DNA of 5,285 nucleotides from VRUB01 sp046758085. Its GTDB lineage: Bacteria; Pseudomonadota; Gammaproteobacteria; Acidiferrobacterales; SPGG2. Positions 1 to 5,264 of this stretch are shown here, one piece after another. Position numbers and translations under genes: made by a program. A model generated the notes under the pieces. It was not told the origin of the DNA. It worked only from the letters and a program-made list of their open reading frames with translations, and searched no databases. The stretch's first letter is position 1. Each line of letters opens with the position of its first letter. The DNA lies in NCBI GenBank assembly GCA_046758085.1, contig JBHHZP010000197.1, forward strand, positions 1-5,285. The letters are read 5' to 3'.

Positions 1-93
1 TGAAAACACGTTTGGGCAACAGCCCGGCAAGACTTGACCCTCTAAGCTACTCTCAGTGTGGGAGAAAGCCATGCTGTTGACCTTGGTCCAAAC

Positions 94-117
94 AAAGGCC
101 CCGTTTCCGGGGCCTTT
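94..117. terminator. Strong hairpin terminator, probably bidirectional
   Basis: A perfect 10-bp stem (94-103 pairing with 108-117) closes a TTTC tetraloop. The stem has a GC-rich core with A-T pairs at its base. On the plus strand it runs into TTTTCT, a normal intrinsic terminator tail. On the minus strand it is followed by TTTGTTTGG, which is weaker but usable. It lies 66 bp past the stop codon of the leftward SYLF gene, so it can end that transcript as well as a rightward transcript entering from outside the window. The 93 bases to its left contain no gene or RNA that I recognise; they include a short GGGC-AACA-GCCC hairpin at 14-25. Confidence 0.78.
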
Positions 118-183
118 TCTCTTTGTGCCAGCGCATTACTAAGGGCGGTGGTGACAGCTATAGAAGCTCGAACAGGCGGACGA

Positions 184-732
184 TCAAGAAGCGTTCGGTG
201 TGTAGTGAAACTTCTGCCCGCCGATAGCCGCTTCACCCATGGCTCCCTTTCTTGCCATGGTGTAGACGGCCATACCATTATCGAACTGGTGCTGGGCCCC
301 GGATCCTGCATTTACGGCAGTGGCTGTTGCCTGGGCAGCAAACTCGAGGCGGTTCTCTTTGAAACGTGCCAAGGCCTTTTGGTTCTCGAAGAAGATGACC
401 TGACTGAAGGTTTCCCCGCCGAGCACTAGGCCCACCGTCACCTGTGTGAGGCTCGCCTCACCAATCACGGCGCCCTTTTCATAGACCAGGCCCTTGCCAC
501 GTGCACCGCCGATGATAGCGCCACCTTTGCCGATCTTGGGGAACACGACATAGCCGTGGGAATTCCGGAACAGAGCAGCGAGGCTGGGGTCATTCTTCTC
601 AAAGGCGTGGACAGTCTTCTGGGCTTGCGCTTCAAGTTCATGTGACCGCACGGTCGATCCTGCGTGCACAGACAAAGGGGCGACCGCCACCAGACCAACG
701 AACAGGGCAACAATACTGGTTATGGATTTCAT
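184..732 (-). CDS. Secreted SYLF-domain (Ysc84/DUF500) lipid-binding family protein
   Basis: The 182-residue protein starts with a Sec signal peptide: MKS, a hydrophobic stretch to about residue 20, then a likely signal peptidase I cut after VHA at 22-24. The mature part is almost entirely one SYLF domain (about residues 30-180). Visible family hallmarks are the glycine-rich segment GYVVFPKIGKGG at 60-71 followed by GGARGKG, the strand VTVGLVLGG with SQVIFF at 98-115, and a C-terminal MARKGAMGEAAIGGQKF block. SYLF domains bind phosphoinositide lipids in eukaryotes. Bacterial members are exported, and their role is poorly defined. The start at 732 was chosen over an in-frame ATG at 816 because only the shorter form begins with a signal peptide and it has GGAGG just upstream. 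It is transcribed away from the sigma operon and appears monocistronic, ending at the hairpin 94-117. Family assignment is firm; the function is not. Confidence 0.92.
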   Translation of the reverse strand: MKSITSIVALFVGLVAVAPLSVHAGSTVRSHELEAQAQKTVHAFEKNDPSLAALFRNSHGYVVFPKIGKGGAIIGGARGKGLVYEKGAVIGEASLTQVTVGLVLGGETFSQVIFFENQKALARFKENRLEFAAQATATAVNAGSGAQHQFDNGMAVYTMARKGAMGEAAIGGQKFHYTPNAS

Positions 733-736
733 ATAT

Positions 737-741
737 CCTCC
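737..741 (-). promoter_or_regulatory. Shine-Dalgarno deciding the SYLF start
   Basis: On the minus strand GGAGG lies 4 nt before the ATG at 732 (GGAGGATATATG). The spacing is a little short but the match is full. It supports this start over the upstream in-frame ATG at 816. Confidence 0.7.
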
Positions 742-767
742 AACATTTGATAAATGCGTTAACCGCA

Positions 768-794
768 ATACGCCTTCCATTACGGAGGCGTTAT
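768..794 (-). repeat. Inverted repeat in the leader of the SYLF gene
   Basis: CGCCTTC at 771-777 pairs with GGAGGCG at 784-790 around a 6-nt loop (one wobble pair). ATA/TTAT flanks extend the stem if one base is bulged. It sits 36-62 bp upstream of the SYLF start codon. It could be an mRNA leader hairpin or an operator; no T-run follows on the minus strand, so a terminator is unlikely. No convincing -35/-10 pair was found in this leader. Confidence 0.3.
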
Positions 795-1088
795 GATCGT
801 GGCGAAATGCCATCATTGACTTAGATGTCGGAACTCGGGGGAAGGTTACATTTGAATTATTGCCGTTGTGCGCTTGTCTCCTGCTAGTGTGCGAGTGGTC
901 CGATCTTCAACCGTGGATCGAGCTACGACACCGGGATTGGCTCCCAACACTATCCGAGTTTCTGTCTGAGCGGCGTGGTGACGTTTGATCGTACAGATTA
1001 TGAATCAGGAATTGCGGCGGCATGAGTAGTTGTTACAAAGGCGTTCAGCAGTGGCTTTCGTGGCGGTTTTTTCTCGTGCCTGCAGCAG

Positions 1089-1115
1089 TGGGATCAAAGG
1101 TCCCAACGATTGGGA
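1089..1115. repeat. Two mutually exclusive short hairpins
   Basis: TGGGA at 1089-1093 can pair with TCCCA at 1101-1105 across a 7-nt loop. The same TCCCAA (1101-1106) can instead pair with TTGGGA at 1110-1115 across a CGA triloop. The middle arm is shared, so only one hairpin can form at a time. This is a pattern seen in attenuators, but stems this short also arise by chance, and no open reading frame or T-run supports a switch here. Confidence 0.25.
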
Positions 1116-1244
1116 GACAGAGATGAGACCCGCAGCTCCCGGTATTCACATGTGCGGACGTGCGCACCGAAGTGTAAAGACCCTGTTTCCCGAGGGTGTA
1201 AGATTCTTGTGAGTTGATCTTTCTATATGTATGGAAGGACATTG

Positions 1245-1325
1245 GGCCGCCCGTAAATTCTTAACCCCTGCCTGACTTGCCAGACTGCTCCAGCGCGACC
1301 CGTTATACGAATTAAATGGGCGGCC
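1245..1325. repeat. Long imperfect inverted repeat upstream of the sigma factor
   Basis: GGCCGCCC at 1245-1252 is the exact reverse complement of GGGCGGCC at 1318-1325. Pairing continues inward through G.T and T-A, a small internal mismatch, and then AATTC (1256-1260) with GAATT (1309-1313). The arms enclose about 48 nt (1261-1308). The element lies about 115 bp before the sigma factor start, so it may be part of its promoter or leader. It could also be the remains of a small mobile element. No target duplication was recognised. Confidence 0.4.
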
Positions 1326-1439
1326 GGGCTCGATGGTTCATCTACAAGACAGGCGTGCGTCGCTTACGGGCCCCGCACGCGCTGACCGGCGCTGGTGTCG
1401 AGCGGATGCTGCCCAGAACAGTCCTACACGAGCGCATAT

Positions 1440-2069
1440 ATGGACGTCATTCCCAAAAACGTCTCCCCGGCTGGGCCGCCGGATCCGGCGGTTGAAGCAG
1501 ACCTCGTTGCCGGCCTACGCGGTGGCGATGAGGCCTGTTACGAGCTTCTCGTGAGGGCCTATGCCGGGCAAATGTTGGCGGTGGCTCGGCGCATAGTTCG
1601 ACACGAAGAAGATGCGAGAGACTGCGTTCAAGACGCATTCTTGCAAGTTTTCCGCAATATCGACAAATTCGAGGCGCGCTCATCGTTATCGAGCTGGGTC
1701 CATCGCATCGTGGTCAATACTGCCCTCATGAAGGTCCGATCGCAGAAGCGTCATCCGCAAGATTCGCTCGAGGACTTGATGCCGCAGTTCGATGAGGATG
1801 GGTGCCGCGTAGAGATCGAAGATCGATCAGTGTCAATCGAAACGCTGATGGAGAGCAAGCAGGCGAGGGAGTGGGTACGCCGCTCCATCGACCGGCTTCC
1901 CGATAATTACCGTAACGTTTTGATCATTCGTGACATCGAAGGATATGATACCGAGGAGGCGGCAGCGTTACTTGGGTTGACTCCAGGTGCCGTGAAAGTG
2001 CGCCTACACCGCGCACGAGCCGCATTGAAGTCACTGTTGACGCCCCTTATGCATGGAGAGGTACCCTAA
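1440..2069 (+). CDS. ECF-type RNA polymerase sigma factor (RpoE-like, sigma-70 family)
   Basis: The 209-residue protein has the two-domain ECF layout. Sigma region 2 spans about residues 30-104: region 2.2 contains EEDARDCVQDAFLQVF (56-71), followed by the DNA-melting and -10 recognition helix with SSWVHRIVVNTALMKVR at 84-100. An acidic linker (about 105-135) leads to sigma region 4 (about 136-200). Its helix-turn-helix includes EEAAALLGLTPGAVKVRLHR at 172-191, which contacts the -35 element. It directs RNA polymerase to a small regulon in response to a signal relayed by the anti-sigma factor encoded 14 bp downstream. The ATG at 1440 was preferred to an in-frame GTG at 1395, since homologues usually have only a short tail before region 2; neither start has a strong Shine-Dalgarno. 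The signal and regulon are unknown. Confidence 0.93.
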   Translation: MDVIPKNVSPAGPPDPAVEADLVAGLRGGDEACYELLVRAYAGQMLAVARRIVRHEEDARDCVQDAFLQVFRNIDKFEARSSLSSWVHRIVVNTALMKVRSQKRHPQDSLEDLMPQFDEDGCRVEIEDRSVSIETLMESKQAREWVRRSIDRLPDNYRNVLIIRDIEGYDTEEAAALLGLTPGAVKVRLHRARAALKSLLTPLMHGEVP

Positions 2070-2073
2070 AGTT

Positions 2074-2083
2074 GGGGAGGAGA
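2074..2083 (+). promoter_or_regulatory. Shine-Dalgarno deciding the anti-sigma start
   Basis: GGGGAGGAGA directly precedes the ATG at 2084. It excludes the in-frame TTG at 2072, which would place this purine tract inside the coding sequence. The tract lies in the 14-bp gap after the sigma factor stop, so the two genes are translated from one message. Confidence 0.75.
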
Positions 2084-2365
2084 ATGCTAAGAAAGCTGCG
2101 CGCCGTCGCGATGCGTTACCTGCCGTTCATGATCACATGTCGGAGCCTGGAGGGCTTTGTCATCGACTATTTTGAGGGCACGCTGCCTGAACGCCAGCGC
2201 CTCAGGTTTTCCCTCCATCTTCGCCTATGTCGGGATTGCCGGCACTACCTAAACGCGTACCAACGCGCGACCGCGCTGAGCCATGTAGCCTTCTGTGAGC
2301 TCGATGAACCGGTGCCAGAGGAACTGGTCAAGGCAATACTAGCCGCACGGCAAGAAGACGCCTGA
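2084..2365 (+). CDS. Zinc-finger (zf-HC2) anti-sigma factor
   Basis: This 93-residue basic protein has the zinc-binding anti-sigma signature H-x3-C-x2-C as H45-LRL-C49-RD-C52. The usual preceding helix contains DYFEGTLPERQRLRF (28-42). A further cysteine, C19, lies 26 residues before H45 and is the likely fourth zinc ligand. This family sequesters its partner sigma factor by wrapping around it. The partner should be the ECF factor encoded just upstream in the same operon. No membrane segment is visible, so it should act in the cytoplasm rather than read a periplasmic signal directly. The C-terminal part (about 60-93) carries a second cysteine-containing stretch (C71) and a charged tail without a recognised sensory domain. 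As I recall, the ligand order and spacing match the redox-sensing anti-sigma RsrA, but similar spacing occurs in members not known to sense redox. Confidence 0.88.
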   Translation: MLRKLRAVAMRYLPFMITCRSLEGFVIDYFEGTLPERQRLRFSLHLRLCRDCRHYLNAYQRATALSHVAFCELDEPVPEELVKAILAARQEDA

Positions 2366-2385
2366 AGTCTGACCGAAGACCGCGC

Positions 2386-2544
2386 TCAGGCATAGCACCC
2401 ATATTCTTGCTTCGCGCAGCGAGATACTCGGCCTTCCGCATGCGGGCAAACGGCGCTGGTGGGATTCGCCTTGCCGATCTCATAGCCATAGATCTTGTGG
2501 CACCGCCAATTATTATCGAGGACCAGGTCGGTTTTTCGGCGTGA
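2386..2544 (-). pseudogene. Possible remnant of a cysteine-rich protein (C-terminal end, no start codon)
   Basis: On the minus strand, codons from 2544 down to a TGA at 2386-2388 read as a 52-residue segment rich in Cys, Tyr, His and Trp. It includes NNWRCHKIYGYEIGK, AVCPHAEGRVSRC and a terminal EYGCYA, with cysteines at 15, 33, 43 and 50. Such a composition is unusual for a chance frame. No ATG, GTG or TTG start lies in the open frame, and an in-frame stop (2545-2547) cuts it off upstream, so it can only be the tail of a decayed or frameshifted gene. It converges on the anti-sigma gene. I do not recognise the family. A spurious frame remains possible. Confidence 0.3.
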
Positions 2545-2602
2545 TCAGCGTCTATGTCCCGCGTATTTAGTCCGCGCAATACGATTTAACGATTTCGCTG
2601 GC

Positions 2603-2621
2603 GGTCCGTTTTATTAGGACC
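2603..2621. repeat. Short hairpin in the spacer before the lipase gene
   Basis: GGTCC (2603-2607) and GGACC (2617-2621) form a 5-bp stem with an AT-rich 9-nt loop. Just before it, at 2581-2595, is an 8-bp period direct repeat (ACGATTTA, ACGATTT). Neither resembles a complete terminator, because no T-run follows. They may be parts of a transcript end or operator, or chance. Confidence 0.22.
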
Positions 2622-2678
2622 TTAGCCGCTGGCTGTGGCTCGCCGCATAGGCACTCCGGGCGATAAAAAGGCATGCCT

Positions 2679-2706
2679 CGAACCGGCCGACTTGCAGCAG
2701 GTCGAA
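2679..2706 (+). promoter_or_regulatory. Candidate ECF-type promoter for the lipase gene
   Basis: CGAACC at 2679-2684 resembles the GGAAC-type -35 element used by RpoE-like sigma factors. After a 16-bp spacer comes GTCGAA at 2701-2706, which resembles the TC-A-A or GTC-type -10 element. It is the only GAAC on the plus strand between the anti-sigma gene and the lipase, and it lies about 110 bp before the chosen start codon. It is a pattern match only. The same motif was not found directly before the sigma gene, so autoregulation is not supported by sequence. Confidence 0.3.
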
Positions 2707-2805
2707 GTAACCGGAGATTGAGATTTTCAGTGTTGATGCGTTGGCAGATTTACCTTCGTCGCAACATGTTCATTTATCGTGTCGGGCAATTTCGGGATTT
2801 GATGT

Positions 2806-2809
2806 GGAG
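2806..2809 (+). promoter_or_regulatory. Shine-Dalgarno deciding the lipase start (GTG)
   Basis: GGAG lies 9 nt before the GTG at 2819. With that start the protein begins directly with a lipoprotein signal peptide. The in-frame TTG at 2741 would add 26 hydrophilic residues in front of it and has no good ribosome binding site. Confidence 0.65.
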
Positions 2810-2818
2810 CCTTATACT

Positions 2819-4249
2819 GTGGAACGTCCCCGGACAATCGCTGGCTTAGTATTAATAAGCCTGCTTCTCGTATTGTCCGGTTGTGGCACAACGCCTAAAC
2901 AACCGGACCTCAAGCGCCTTTATTCCGTGAGCGCTACGGAGCGCTTCCAGAACCCTGTCGTACTGATCCCTGGAGCTCTTGCGTCCCGGCTAAGAACAAC
3001 CGTCGATAAACGGGAAATATGGCCTGGTCCACTGACAAACTTCATATTTGATCATTCCGAGACGATTGCCCTTGAAATAGATTCCGAGACACTTGAGCCC
3101 CAAAGGGGACAGGTCGAGCCCTACGATCTAATAGATGGCTTTGCGGGCCGGCACTACTACAGCCAGATTCAGAAAGCGCTGGAGTATGCTGGAGGTTATG
3201 TGCGTGGCCATTTGAGTGAGCCATACGGCATAGCTGAGCGGCGATATTATCTGTTTCTCTATGACTGGCGGCAGGACCTTGTGCAGACGGCTGCCGAGCT
3301 TGACCGCTTCATCGAGCAGATCCGCCGTAACTACCGGGACCCGGCTCTTAAGGTCGACATCGTCGCTCACAGCATGGGCGGGCTTATCGCACGCTATTAC
3401 CTTCGCTACGGTGGCCAGGATGTGCTTGACGCCGACGTTTTCCGACCCGGCCAGACCGGCGCCAGCAAGGTGCGCAAGGTGATCTTGATAGGCACGCCGA
3501 ACTGGGGCTCCATTACCGGATTACAAGTCTTCATGGACGGTTACCGGCTCGGGCTTGTCAAGTTTCAACCGGAAATCCTCGCGACCATGCCGGCTGCCTT
3601 TGAGCTCTTGCCACATCCGGACAGGGACTGGATGATCACACCGGAAGGGAAGAAATGGGATCGCGACCTCTACTCCGTAGACACTTGGCGCAGATACCAA
3701 TGGTCAATCTTCGATTCCAATGCAAGGGCCCGCGTCAGAAAGCGTTTCGCCTCGGACGAGGAGGCACAGCGCTATCTTGCGACCCTTGAGCGCTACTTTG
3801 CGAAAAACCTGCAACGCGCAAAGCGCTTTTACAAAGCCCTGTCAGTGCCACTGGCCGAGTCTCCTGTGAGATATATTGTATTTGGCGGCGATTGTACGTT
3901 AACACCGGCAAGGTGCCTGGTGGAGCGAGTAAACGGACAACTACGGATTCGTTTCCATCCGCGCGAGGTCCTCAATCGCGTCCCCGGCGTGGATTACGAC
4001 AGGCTGATGCTGGAACCTGGCGATGGGCGCGTGACGAAATCTTCGTTGCTCGCGCGCAACTCCCTAGATCCCTCTTTGGAAACAGGCGCTGGTGACTTTC
4101 AACTCGCCTACTCTGTGTTCTCATGCGAGACGCACCGCTTGCTTACGGCCAACATGACTTTTCAGGACAATCTGCTGAACACCTTGCTCACGCAAGAGAG
4201 CACCGAGGACCGTCTGCACTCAAGTAGTATACGGGCATCGAAGAGGTAA
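2819..4249 (+). CDS. LCAT-family (lecithin:cholesterol acyltransferase-like) lipase/acyltransferase lipoprotein
   Basis: The 476-residue protein starts with a lipoprotein signal peptide ending in the lipobox LSGC (C22 would be lipidated), so it is membrane-anchored, probably facing the periplasm or the outer membrane. The rest is an alpha/beta hydrolase of the LCAT/PF02450 type. PVVLIPGALASRL (46-58) is the oxyanion-hole strand-loop, and YLFLYDWRQDL (144-154) is the family's DWR motif. The nucleophile elbow AHSMGG gives Ser185, followed by IGTPNWGS at 224-231. EPGDGRVTKSSLL supplies the likely acid Asp402, and CETHRLL supplies His439. The full Ser-Asp-His triad suggests an active enzyme that hydrolyses or transfers acyl chains from lipids. 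The substrate is not predictable; a phospholipid is plausible. An insert at about 265-345, rich in Arg and aromatic residues, probably forms the lid. It is followed after 20 bp by the truncated YiiX-like gene, so both are likely on one transcript. Confidence 0.92.
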   Translation: MERPRTIAGLVLISLLLVLSGCGTTPKQPDLKRLYSVSATERFQNPVVLIPGALASRLRTTVDKREIWPGPLTNFIFDHSETIALEIDSETLEPQRGQVEPYDLIDGFAGRHYYSQIQKALEYAGGYVRGHLSEPYGIAERRYYLFLYDWRQDLVQTAAELDRFIEQIRRNYRDPALKVDIVAHSMGGLIARYYLRYGGQDVLDADVFRPGQTGASKVRKVILIGTPNWGSITGLQVFMDGYRLGLVKFQPEILATMPAAFELLPHPDRDWMITPEGKKWDRDLYSVDTWRRYQWSIFDSNARARVRKRFASDEEAQRYLATLERYFAKNLQRAKRFYKALSVPLAESPVRYIVFGGDCTLTPARCLVERVNGQLRIRFHPREVLNRVPGVDYDRLMLEPGDGRVTKSSLLARNSLDPSLETGAGDFQLAYSVFSCETHRLLTANMTFQDNLLNTLLTQESTEDRLHSSSIRASKR

Positions 4250-4250
4250 T

Positions 4251-4258
4251 AAAGGAGA
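4251..4258 (+). promoter_or_regulatory. Shine-Dalgarno for the YiiX-like gene with long spacing
   Basis: AAAGGAGA begins one base after the lipase stop codon. The GGAG core is 12 nt before the ATG at 4270, longer than usual, so initiation may be modest. Its position supports co-transcription with the lipase gene. Confidence 0.55.
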
Positions 4259-4269
4259 CATCACATTCT

Positions 4270-4635
4270 ATGTTTGCCTGGCTATCAAGCTTCATTGGCC
4301 GCACGCTCGCGGTTTATCTCAGTAAACCGATTAAGAACTATGAGTCGTTCTCGGCATACGATGCCGAAACACTGACATCGATACTTGAACCTGGGGATAT
4401 TTTACTGGTCGACGGAAACCTGCGGTTTAGCGCTGCCGTGAAGTATCTCGCGCAATCTACCTGGTCGCATGCTGCTATGTTTGTAGGTGATGTCCTCAAA
4501 GAGCCCGCAGAGGATGGTCGACACGGCCAGTTGATTGAAGCGGCTCTACTCAAGCTTGCGTGCATCGCGGCAGGAACTCGAGCACAGATATTTGGTCTTC
4601 ATTTATATGGACACTCAGCATCAATTCTCTCGTAG
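4270..4635 (+). pseudogene. C-terminally truncated YiiX/YebB-like permuted NlpC/P60 hydrolase
   Basis: Residues 1-92 look like the N-terminal half of YiiX/YebB-like (PF05708, former DUF830) proteins. Visible features are a short amphipathic start, LEPGDILLVDGN at 39-50, FSAAVKYLAQSTWSHAAMFVGD at about 53-74 with the likely catalytic His67, and QLIEA at 87-91 with the third polar residue Glu90. Full-length members are about 200 residues or more. In this permuted papain fold the nucleophilic cysteine comes late, in a C-terminal block ending near a YPILP-like motif. Here the similarity stops at about 4545. The last 30 residues are unlike the family, end at TAG 4633-4635, and contain only C98 in a non-family context. 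I could not restore the rest in another frame. It is probably inactive, the product of a deletion or frameshift followed by decay. It lies 20 bp behind the lipase gene. Confidence 0.75.
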
Positions 4636-4722
4636 CGATGGATCTGTCGATGTTTGAAAATTCCCAATTCAAGCGACGGCGCTGATGAGAAAGGATGTGC
4701 TTCGCTCGCTTTTTCGGTTGGC

Positions 4723-5001
4723 ATGCAGAAAAAGGTGACGCCTCACAGGGAAAACGGCCACGGCAAACTCCGTGCCCTCCTGCCGTTCGCCATTGGCCGC
4801 ACAGAGCTTCTACTGGTTCCCAATCAAATTGACGACGACGGCCCCAGGATCTTGCTGACTGTGCGTAACCGGGATGTGATGATAGCCGAGCAACTGACGA
4901 CCGCGGAGGCGCGCCGATTCTCTGCGTATTTAAACTTTGTGACAGACGAAGCCGAAGCGCTCGCGCGCTTCATGTCTTCGGGTAAGGGCCGGATTCGGTG
5001 A
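4723..5001 (+). CDS. Hypothetical small protein (unrecognised)
   Basis: A 92-residue frame with no family I recognise. The N-terminal 20 residues are basic and look disordered. They are followed by a beta-rich stretch (RTELLLVPN at 26-34, PRILLTVRNRDVMIA at 41-55) and an acidic-to-basic helix (TTAEARRFSAYLNFVTDEAE at 59-78). That pattern resembles a small folded alpha/beta domain rather than a random frame. No signal peptide or membrane segment is visible. The start is uncertain: the ATG at 4723 has no good Shine-Dalgarno, and the frame is open back to a TTG at 4654, also without one. It follows the broken YiiX-like gene by less than 90 bp and could share its transcript. It might also be the surviving end of a larger gene whose start was lost in the same rearrangement. 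Confidence 0.5.
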   Translation: MQKKVTPHRENGHGKLRALLPFAIGRTELLLVPNQIDDDGPRILLTVRNRDVMIAEQLTTAEARRFSAYLNFVTDEAEALARFMSSGKGRIR

Positions 5002-5121
5002 ACCAATCAATACTAGAGGTAGTAACCCCAGAACTCATCAGGACGCCTGAACCGGGACGTTGAGTGCTTTAGGCGACCGTTAACGTCACGCGTCTTCAAC
5101 TTTCGCTATGCGGCGATTCAA

Positions 5122-5151
5122 CGTTGTCATTGTGCCTCTACGATGACGGCG
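5122..5151 (+). repeat. 12-bp hairpin with G.U pairs in non-coding DNA
   Basis: Bases 5122-5133 pair with 5140-5151 around the loop GCCTCT. Nine pairs are Watson-Crick and three are G-T. The wobbles are G.U only in plus-strand RNA (they would be A.C on the other strand), so any functional RNA would be read rightward. No T-run follows, so it is not a terminator by itself. It lies 120 bp past the last reading frame, and no gene was found in 5002-5285. Confidence 0.35.
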
Positions 5152-5232
5152 CTGTCTGTCCCACGATCGCAAGGTTGTGCTGGTGAGTCAGGTCCAGTAA
5201 CTCCTATGTGCGTCCGGCATCTAAGTAAACAA

Positions 5233-5257
5233 CCCTCGCCTATAAGGCGAGGGGTTT
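5233..5257. terminator. Terminator-like GC hairpin, weak tails on both strands
   Basis: CCCTCGCCT (5233-5241) pairs perfectly with AGGCGAGGG (5245-5253) around an ATA loop. On the plus strand GTTTAGGGG follows, a short T-run. On the minus strand TTGTTTACTT follows, which is the better tail. It could end the rightward lipase transcript and a leftward gene beyond the window. The outer bases ACAACCC (5229-5235) can also pair with GGGTTGT (5260-5266), giving an alternative fold. Such stacked hairpins also occur at ends of IS200/IS605-type elements, so a terminator is likely but not certain. Confidence 0.5.
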
Positions 5258-5264
5258 AGGGGTT

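Larger units (their letters stand above)
817..1439. other. Gene-poor divergent spacer between the SYLF gene and the sigma operon
   Basis: About 600 bp separate the SYLF leader from the sigma factor. Reading frames of about 60 codons exist on both strands around 1030-1242. They lack ribosome binding sites, recognisable domains and protein-like composition, so I do not call them. The region does hold small inverted repeats at 1089-1115, 1180-1197 and 1245-1325, and must contain the promoters of the flanking genes. I could not place either promoter with confidence. It may be decayed sequence. Confidence 0.5.

Noticed and set aside
58..429. Plus-strand reading frame of 123 codons across the left end
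   Set aside because: It runs through the terminator hairpin and antisense to the SYLF gene, whose domain motifs and signal peptide are clear. It is a shadow frame.
733..816. N-terminal extension of the SYLF protein to the ATG at 816
   Set aside because: It would bury the signal peptide behind 28 hydrophilic residues. The GGAGG sits directly before the ATG at 732.
834..860. GGAACT as an ECF -35 element
   Set aside because: It is followed only by TTGAAT at the right distance and lies about 600 bp from the sigma gene, with no supported rightward gene in between.
1030..1212. Possible small lipoprotein with a hydrophobic start and an ACSSG-like stretch
   Set aside because: TTG start without Shine-Dalgarno, an arginine inside the supposed lipobox, and no protein-like continuation after it.
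1277..1308. TTGCCA ... TTATAC as a sigma-70 promoter for the sigma operon
   Set aside because: The spacer is 20 bp, too long for a credible -35/-10 pair. Other hexamers nearby (from 1207) match even less well.
2360..2391. GCCTGA/TCAGGC inverted repeat at the anti-sigma stop codon as a terminator
   Set aside because: Only 6 bp of stem around 20 nt, with a 4-bp inner stem, and no T-run follows.
2328..2579. Minus-strand frame of 83 codons overlapping the anti-sigma gene end
   Set aside because: It overlaps the real gene. Its arginine-rich composition looks like a shadow, and the neighbouring minus frame (2386-2544) is more protein-like.
2741..2818. N-terminal extension of the lipase to the TTG at 2741
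   Set aside because: It would place 26 polar residues in front of a complete lipoprotein signal peptide. The GTG at 2819 has GGAG 9 nt upstream.
4824..5006. Minus-strand frame opposite the small hypothetical protein
   Set aside because: Serine- and arginine-rich mirror of the plus-strand frame, with no motif and no ribosome binding site.
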